Assembly (NCBI GenBank): GCA_963774445.1
Contig: CAVZFC010000022.1
Span: forward strand, 124,001-188,000
Length of the DNA stretch: 64,000 nt
Direction: 5' to 3'
DNA from: CAVUQH01 sp963774445
GTDB lineage: Bacteria > Myxococcota_A > Polyangia > Haliangiales > Haliangiaceae
Shown here: piece by piece, positions 59,907-64,000 of the stretch
Layout: the number at the start of each line of letters is the position of its first letter
How positions within the stretch are numbered: the first letter of the stretch is position 1
Program-made: the position numbers and the translations under genes
Notes under the pieces: model-generated
Database searches by the model: none
What the model saw: only the letters and a program-made list of their open reading frames with translations
Told to the model about the DNA's origin: nothing

Positions 59907-60836
59907 TCAATCCGGAGGCGGCGCGCAGCGAACGCGGTGGCGCACGCGCATGAGGTAGGTGCCAGCCGGGAACTCGACGTCGCGATTGCCCGCGGTCCAT
60001 CCGGCCAGGGCTCTGCGGTAGCCGCCGAGCCAGCGCTTGTTGGACTGGAGCCGCTCGATGCGCCGCCACTTGTCGCGGCAGGCAACGCGGGGCGAGATTC
60101 CGAACCGCGGCTTGCGAGTGTGGGGCTGAGCGTGGCGAGACTGCTCGAGGATCCGACGCCGGCCGAGGAACGGTCGCCCCTCGGCGTCGTATTGGTCTCG
60201 GAAGCGTTGTTCACGCTGGGAAATGGCGGCGTCAACCACGCCGGCGAGCTCATCGTCGGACAGCTCGTCGTAGCCGGGCGGGCGGACGAGCTCGAGGACG
60301 GCCTGCGCGGGCCAGTCGCCACCGTCTTCTTCGCCGCGAAAGAACCGCGGCGGCCGCTGGACGACGAGGGGCTTGGTCGGCCAGGCGCGCCGCAGGCCGG
60401 GCCAGGAGTGGCCGTTGCGAACCAAGCCTGCTTCGACCGGGTTGGCCATGGTGTAGGCGATGCGTCCGACGAGGTCGTCGGCCCCCTCGCATTCGACGCG
60501 GCTGGGCGATGCGGACGACCAGAGACTCTCGAACTCGCCGTGGTGCGCATTGAGCCCGCGTGCGATGAACTGGTGGCAGTCGCGCTGGAAGTCGACGATG
60601 GCGCCATCCGGGTCGGTCAAGCAGACGTGCCAGTGGTTGCTCATGACGACGAGCGCGTGAAGGTGAATATTCCGGCGGGCCGCGACGACCGCGACGACAT
60701 AGGCGACGATCTGGTTGGTGCGCTTGCTCGGGCGCAGAAGGAATGTGCCTCCACGGACGCGCCGTGTGAGCATGAGGCTGACGCCTCGGAAGATTGGCCG
60801 TGCCACGGACACGTCCGGGGTGAGTGCAGTGACCAT
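59907..60836 (-). CDS. Y1/REP-associated tyrosine transposase (Rayt-like)
   Basis: The 309-residue protein has a Y1 transposase core: TRRVRGGTFLLRPSKRTNQ, the HUH metal motif in LVVMSNHWHVCLTDP (about 100-114), ARGLNAHHGEFESLW, and a Tyr in GRIAYTMANPVEAGLVRNG that can act as the catalytic residue. Such proteins are IS200/IS605 relatives that maintain REP sequences. The C-terminal part is longer than in minimal Rayts. It is flanked by two arrays of the same palindromic unit in opposite orientation. ATG at 60836 gives VTALTPDVSVARPIF, close to family N termini; the start is not supported by a strong ribosome-binding site. Confidence 0.85.
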   Translation of the reverse strand: MVTALTPDVSVARPIFRGVSLMLTRRVRGGTFLLRPSKRTNQIVAYVVAVVAARRNIHLHALVVMSNHWHVCLTDPDGAIVDFQRDCHQFIARGLNAHHGEFESLWSSASPSRVECEGADDLVGRIAYTMANPVEAGLVRNGHSWPGLRRAWPTKPLVVQRPPRFFRGEEDGGDWPAQAVLELVRPPGYDELSDDELAGVVDAAISQREQRFRDQYDAEGRPFLGRRRILEQSRHAQPHTRKPRFGISPRVACRDKWRRIERLQSNKRWLGGYRRALAGWTAGNRDVEFPAGTYLMRVRHRVRCAPPPD

Positions 60837-60869
60837 GCCGCGCGTAAGGTCGCGAAGCCGCGTTGCGAG

Positions 60870-60887
60870 CGTCCGGCCTGCCGGACG
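60870..60887. repeat. 18-bp perfect hairpin upstream of the transposase
   Basis: CGTCCGGC-CT-GCCGGACG has eight-base arms and a two-base loop, 34 bases before the transposase start codon. It could be a recognition structure or regulatory hairpin. Confidence 0.5.
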
Positions 60888-61008
60888 TCGTCCGGGCTGG
60901 CGGACGCGCCAATGGCCGGCGAGCCGGACACTGACACATAGGGGCATAGGGAGATAGGGAGATAAGGTTGAACGGGGCGGGACATGGGCACGGCCCGTTC
61001 GATGCGCC

Positions 61009-61084
61009 AAAGACCTCCGGTCCGGAGTAAGTGAAGACCTCCGGTCCGGAGTAAGTGAGTGAAGACCTCCGGTCCGGAGTAAGT
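61009..61084. repeat. Right REP-like array, inverted relative to the left array
   Basis: Three units of AAGACCTCCGGTCCGGA followed by GTAAGTG start at 61010, 61034 and 61062, 24 and 28 bases apart. CTCCGGTCCGGAG in each is a palindrome. They are the inverted complement of the units at 59577-59738. The array ends exactly where the next reading frame begins. Confidence 0.85.
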
Positions 61085-61867
61085 GTGAGTGCCGGCGATC
61101 CCAATACCCATTTCCCCGACCCCTGGAGCACCAACTTCACCCCGCTCGACGCGCGCATGAACAGCGTGCCGTTCACCGGCAACGTCAACCTGAAGGCGCA
61201 GATGATCCACAACAACGTGGTCTACGGCGCGCGCGGCTTCGAGCAGCAGATCGGCGTCACCAGCGGCCAAACCGCCGCCTACGGGATCCCGCTGCCCGAG
61301 GGTTTCAGCGACCGGAACTTGCTCACGTTCAACGCCAACAGCATGGCCAGCGATCACTTCCTCGGCTACGCCGAGATGCTCGCCCCCGACCAGACCACGC
61401 TCACGGTCGACACTACCGCGCTGGCCTACCCGACCTTCAACAACGTGTCGGCCGACACCACCATGCCCGGCCGGCCAGCGATCCGCTTCACCATGGACGG
61501 AGATACGCCCTCTACCGCCGAGGCGTCGCTCGCGTTCGCGTTCTGGATCGATCCCAGCGGCGGCCAGGAATCCTGGCAGTGGATCGCCATCGGCCCACCG
61601 GGCACGCCGTCGCCGATGCGCGCGCCCGAGCTGCCCGACGACTTCGTCACCGATCCGTCCGGCGCGAACCCGCGATGGCCGCCACCGTCGTCCTACACGA
61701 TCGGCGCGCTGGTCGCCGGCATCCTCGAGATCGGCGACCTCAACGGGTGGGACGAGGTCCGCACCAAGCGCGGCATGAGTGTCGTCGGCGACGACGGCTT
61801 CCTGCTGCCCGACGCTCCGGTGGGCGCCAAGTCGATCGTCTCCGCCGGCGGCCTGCTGCCCAACTAA
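61085..61867 (+). pseudogene. ORF truncated at its 5' end by the REP array
   Basis: The 260 residues start SAGDPNTHFPDPWSTNFTPLD with no start region of their own: no signal peptide, no ribosome-binding site, and the reading frame runs back into the repeat units (to GTG 61055). The domain looks like the C-terminal part of a secreted beta-rich protein (TPLDARMNSVPFTGNVNL; LAFAFWIDPSGGQESW). It probably lost its 5' part when the repeat module formed or arrived. It may not be expressed. Family not recognised. Confidence 0.5.
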
Positions 61868-61888
61868 CGACTGCGTTACAGTCGGGAC

Positions 61889-62776
61889 ATGATCGCCCCG
61901 ACGACGCGCCTGTTGCGCGCGGGGGACCTCGCCATCGTCGATGCGTTCCTCCGCCGCCACCTGGAGACCTCGGTCTTCCTGCTGGGCAACGCCGCCGCGG
62001 CCGGCCTCGACTACGAGGGCAGGCCGCTGCAGGGGACCTACGTCGGCGGGTTCGACGGCGACCAACTGGTGGCCATCGCCTGTCACTGCTGGAACGGCAA
62101 CCTGCTGCTGCAGGCACCGGCGCACACCGCGCGGGTGACCCGCGCCAGCGTGGCCGAGTCCGGCCGTCCGGTGCAGGGAATCATCGGCCCGTGGGCGCAG
62201 GTCGAGGCGGCGCGGAGCGCCCTCGGCCTGGACGGCGCCGCGGTCACCATGTCGAGCCCCGAGGTGCTCTACAGCCTCGACCTCGACGATCTGATCGTGC
62301 CGGAGCGGGTGACCAGCGGCGCGCTGTCGGTGCGCCGGGCCCGCGCTGACGAACGCGCGCTGCTGGCCGGCTGGCGCGCCGACTACATGGTCGAAGCCCT
62401 CGGCTATCCCGACGACGACACCACCCGCGCCGCCGCCGACGCCGAATGGGCCGAGGCCCTCGACGGCGACTCGCCGCGCAACCTGTTCGTGCTGGTCGAG
62501 GGCGGCCGGGTGGTGGCGATGAGCTCGTTCAACGCCCGCCTCCCCGAGCTGGTGCAGATCGGCGGGGTGTGGACGCCGGTCGCCGACCGCCGCCGCGGCC
62601 TGGGCCGCGCAGTGGTCGCGGGACAGCTGCTCATCGCCCGCCGCGAAGGCGTGCCGCGGTCGATCCTGTTCACCGATCGCGACAACGTCGGCGCCCGCCG
62701 CGCCTACGAGGCGCTCGGCTACCGCGAGGTCGGCGACTACGGCATCGTGCTGTTCGCCGCGCCGATGCCGGTCTGA
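61889..62776 (+). CDS. GNAT-family acetyltransferase
   Basis: The 295-residue protein has a poorly conserved N-terminal GNAT-like half and a clear C-terminal GNAT domain (about 150-290). The latter has IGGVWTPVADRRRGLGRAVVAGQL for acetyl-CoA and FTDRDNVGARRAYEALGYREVGDYGIVLF for the last beta strand. The substrate is unknown. It follows the truncated ORF by 21 bases. Confidence 0.85.
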   Translation: MIAPTTRLLRAGDLAIVDAFLRRHLETSVFLLGNAAAAGLDYEGRPLQGTYVGGFDGDQLVAIACHCWNGNLLLQAPAHTARVTRASVAESGRPVQGIIGPWAQVEAARSALGLDGAAVTMSSPEVLYSLDLDDLIVPERVTSGALSVRRARADERALLAGWRADYMVEALGYPDDDTTRAAADAEWAEALDGDSPRNLFVLVEGGRVVAMSSFNARLPELVQIGGVWTPVADRRRGLGRAVVAGQLLIARREGVPRSILFTDRDNVGARRAYEALGYREVGDYGIVLFAAPMPV

Positions 62777-62880
62777 GCTCAAAGCCCGGACAGCAGTACG
62801 GCCCTGCGCCACCTGCGCCGCGCGGCAGAATCCCCAGCCCGATGCAGCGGCCGGACGCTGCATCGCATACCATCCGTCGC

Positions 62881-64000
62881 ATGCGTCTCCGGCGCCTCCC
62901 GCGCGGGATCAGCTGGCCGCCCGCAGGCCTCCTGTTCCTGCTGTTCGTACCCTTGGCGCTTCATCTCGCCTACTCGTGGATGGGCTACAACCCGACCGAC
63001 GACGGGTTCGTATTGGCCTATGCCCGCCGCATCCTCGAAGGCCAGATCCCCCACCGCGACTTCATTTCGATTCGCCCCGCGGGCTCGGCGTATCTACACG
63101 CGCCCCTGGTGCTGCTGGCCGGCAAGTACACCTACTGGCTGTCGCGCTACGTCGTCTGGCTGCAGCTCGCGGTGATCTCCTGGTGCTGGGTTTCGCTGCT
63201 CGAACAGGGCGCGCGACTGGATCTGTCCGCGCTCGAGAAGATGGCGTTGGCGTTTCTCGGCGTCGCGTTCTGCGAGAACCTCACGCTGCACGCCATCTGG
63301 CACACGACGGACGGGCTGTTCCTGACCTCCCTCGGGATCTACATGATCGCGAAACGGCGCCCGCGAGCCGTGCTTTTCGGCTACGGCCTGCTGGGAGCCG
63401 CCGTCGTCTGCAAGCAGAGTTTCGTGTTCGTGGCGCCCGTGGTGTTGTTCCTGATGGGCGACTGGCGCTCCTACCGGGCCTGGCTGGCCATGGTCGTGCC
63501 GGGACTGGCCTACGTGTTGATGCTGGTGGTGAGCGGCGCGTTTGGCGACGCGTGGCTCCAGCTGACCGCGCACTCCGAGCTGAAAAAGGTCGGCTTCGAT
63601 CGATTCTACGACAGCGTGGAGATGCTCCGCGGGTGTCTACTGGGCCTCCTGGCAGCGCTACTGCTCGCGAGAGAGGACGACACGGACCGCGGCGGGCTCG
63701 ATTGGATTCGCATCGGCACCGCCGCGGCAATCCTGAGCGGGATCGTCGTCCTCGCCGCCCGCGCGATCGTCCTGCGCCACTTCGCCAAGACCACGTTCCT
63801 GATGTTCGGCGCCACCGGCGGGTTGTCGGTCGCCTTTCTCATGGGCAAAGAACGCGAGCTGGGACGACTCGGCCTGCTCACCACGTTGTGCGCCTGGAGC
63901 GTGGCCCTGTCGATCGGTGCGCCCTCGCCATCGCGGGCGGGCGGGCTGCTCGCGATCTTCCTCCTCGCCGTGTCGTACCAGGCGCTCCGGCGCTTCGGTC
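62881..64000 (+). CDS. Polytopic GT-C glycosyltransferase-like protein (3' end beyond window)
   Basis: 373 residues are visible. The N terminus has a membrane span (about 15-32, LLFLLFVPLALHLAYSW) followed by a luminal acidic loop YNPTDDGFVLAYARRILEG, which resembles the Asp-containing first loop of GT-C and PMT-type glycosyltransferases. Further spans follow (about 60-400), for example YGLLGAAVVCKQSFVFVAPVVLFL. The gene continues past the right edge. ATG 62842, 13 codons upstream and in frame, is an alternative start. The sugar and acceptor are unknown. Confidence 0.65.
   Translation, partial: MRLRRLPRGISWPPAGLLFLLFVPLALHLAYSWMGYNPTDDGFVLAYARRILEGQIPHRDFISIRPAGSAYLHAPLVLLAGKYTYWLSRYVVWLQLAVISWCWVSLLEQGARLDLSALEKMALAFLGVAFCENLTLHAIWHTTDGLFLTSLGIYMIAKRRPRAVLFGYGLLGAAVVCKQSFVFVAPVVLFLMGDWRSYRAWLAMVVPGLAYVLMLVVSGAFGDAWLQLTAHSELKKVGFDRFYDSVEMLRGCLLGLLAALLLAREDDTDRGGLDWIRIGTAAAILSGIVVLAARAIVLRHFAKTTFLMFGATGGLSVAFLMGKERELGRLGLLTTLCAWSVALSIGAPSPSRAGGLLAIFLLAVSYQALRRFG

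Noticed and set aside
62779..63884. Minus-strand ORFs at the right edge
   Set aside because: They are antisense to a well-formed plus-strand multi-span membrane protein that runs off the window.

Overview
The window is GC-rich (roughly 70 %) bacterial DNA with dense, often overlapping genes. It looks like the chromosome of a myxobacterium-like Myxococcota species, probably of the Haliangium/Kofleria type. This is an inference from content: Hanks-type Ser/Thr kinases, a kinase-ATPase-TPR giant, PilZ and receiver hybrids, FHA regulators, many secreted lipoproteins, an OmpA protein with thrombospondin type 3 repeats, a cN-II-like HAD nucleotidase, and a LexA with GTTCAG elements in its promoter. 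No rRNA, CRISPR array or prophage was seen; there is one tRNA.

Layout. 1-16.7 kb: housekeeping and signalling. This covers a PilZ protein, alaS, a beta-helix lipoprotein, an outer-membrane barrel overlapping a PilT-type ATPase, a double-receiver protein, an overlapping hpt / diguanylate cyclase / membrane-protein operon, a HAD 5'-nucleotidase, a YncE-type lipoprotein and a receiver-PilZ-STAS-like regulator. 16.8-19.8 kb: OmpA-family protein and a PPC-domain lipoprotein with an intrinsic terminator. 20.0-27.1 kb: a candidate signalling locus with a 1289-residue kinase-ATPase-TPR protein, a lipoprotein with GITWN repeats, a second kinase with NFG in place of DFG, and a divergent LuxR-type regulator. 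27.1-36.4 kb: reductive pyrimidine catabolism (mmsA, beta-ureidopropionase, hydA, aminotransferase, preT, preA, NCS1 permease). The last three genes of this operon each carry a single-base frameshift. 36.5-44.2 kb: PPK2, an HD-domain protein overlapping a seven-haem cytochrome c, a 182-bp MITE-like element, an FHA-winged-helix regulator, murJ and a HEAT-repeat protein. 44.3-47.4 kb: lexA and a TonB-like protein. 47.5-53.8 kb: a TetR-controlled beta-oxidation operon built from acyl-CoA dehydrogenase, MaoC hydratase, a high-molecular-weight FabG-type reductase and thiolase. 53.8-59.4 kb: an unusual hairpin cluster, a cold-shock protein, a SpoIID-domain protein, an uncharacterised 685-residue protein, a frameshifted small lipoprotein and a CPBP protease. 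59.4-61.9 kb: tRNA-Leu followed by a small accessory module, a Y1/REP-associated transposase between oppositely oriented palindromic repeat arrays, then an ORF that seems to have lost its 5' end. 61.9-64 kb: a GNAT acetyltransferase and the start of a multi-membrane-span glycosyltransferase-like protein.

How genes work together. Four-base ATGA/GTGA overlaps suggest translational coupling in several operons. Hpt (GMP/IMP salvage) sits with a GTP-consuming diguanylate cyclase. The pyrimidine operon encodes every step from uracil import to a CoA thioester, and the fatty-acid operon encodes every step of one beta-oxidation turn. The least explained items are the kinase/lipoprotein/NFG-kinase locus, the REP/transposase module beside tRNA-Leu, the MITE-like element and the hairpin cluster after the thiolase gene. 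All function statements come from reading motifs by eye; no database search was run.
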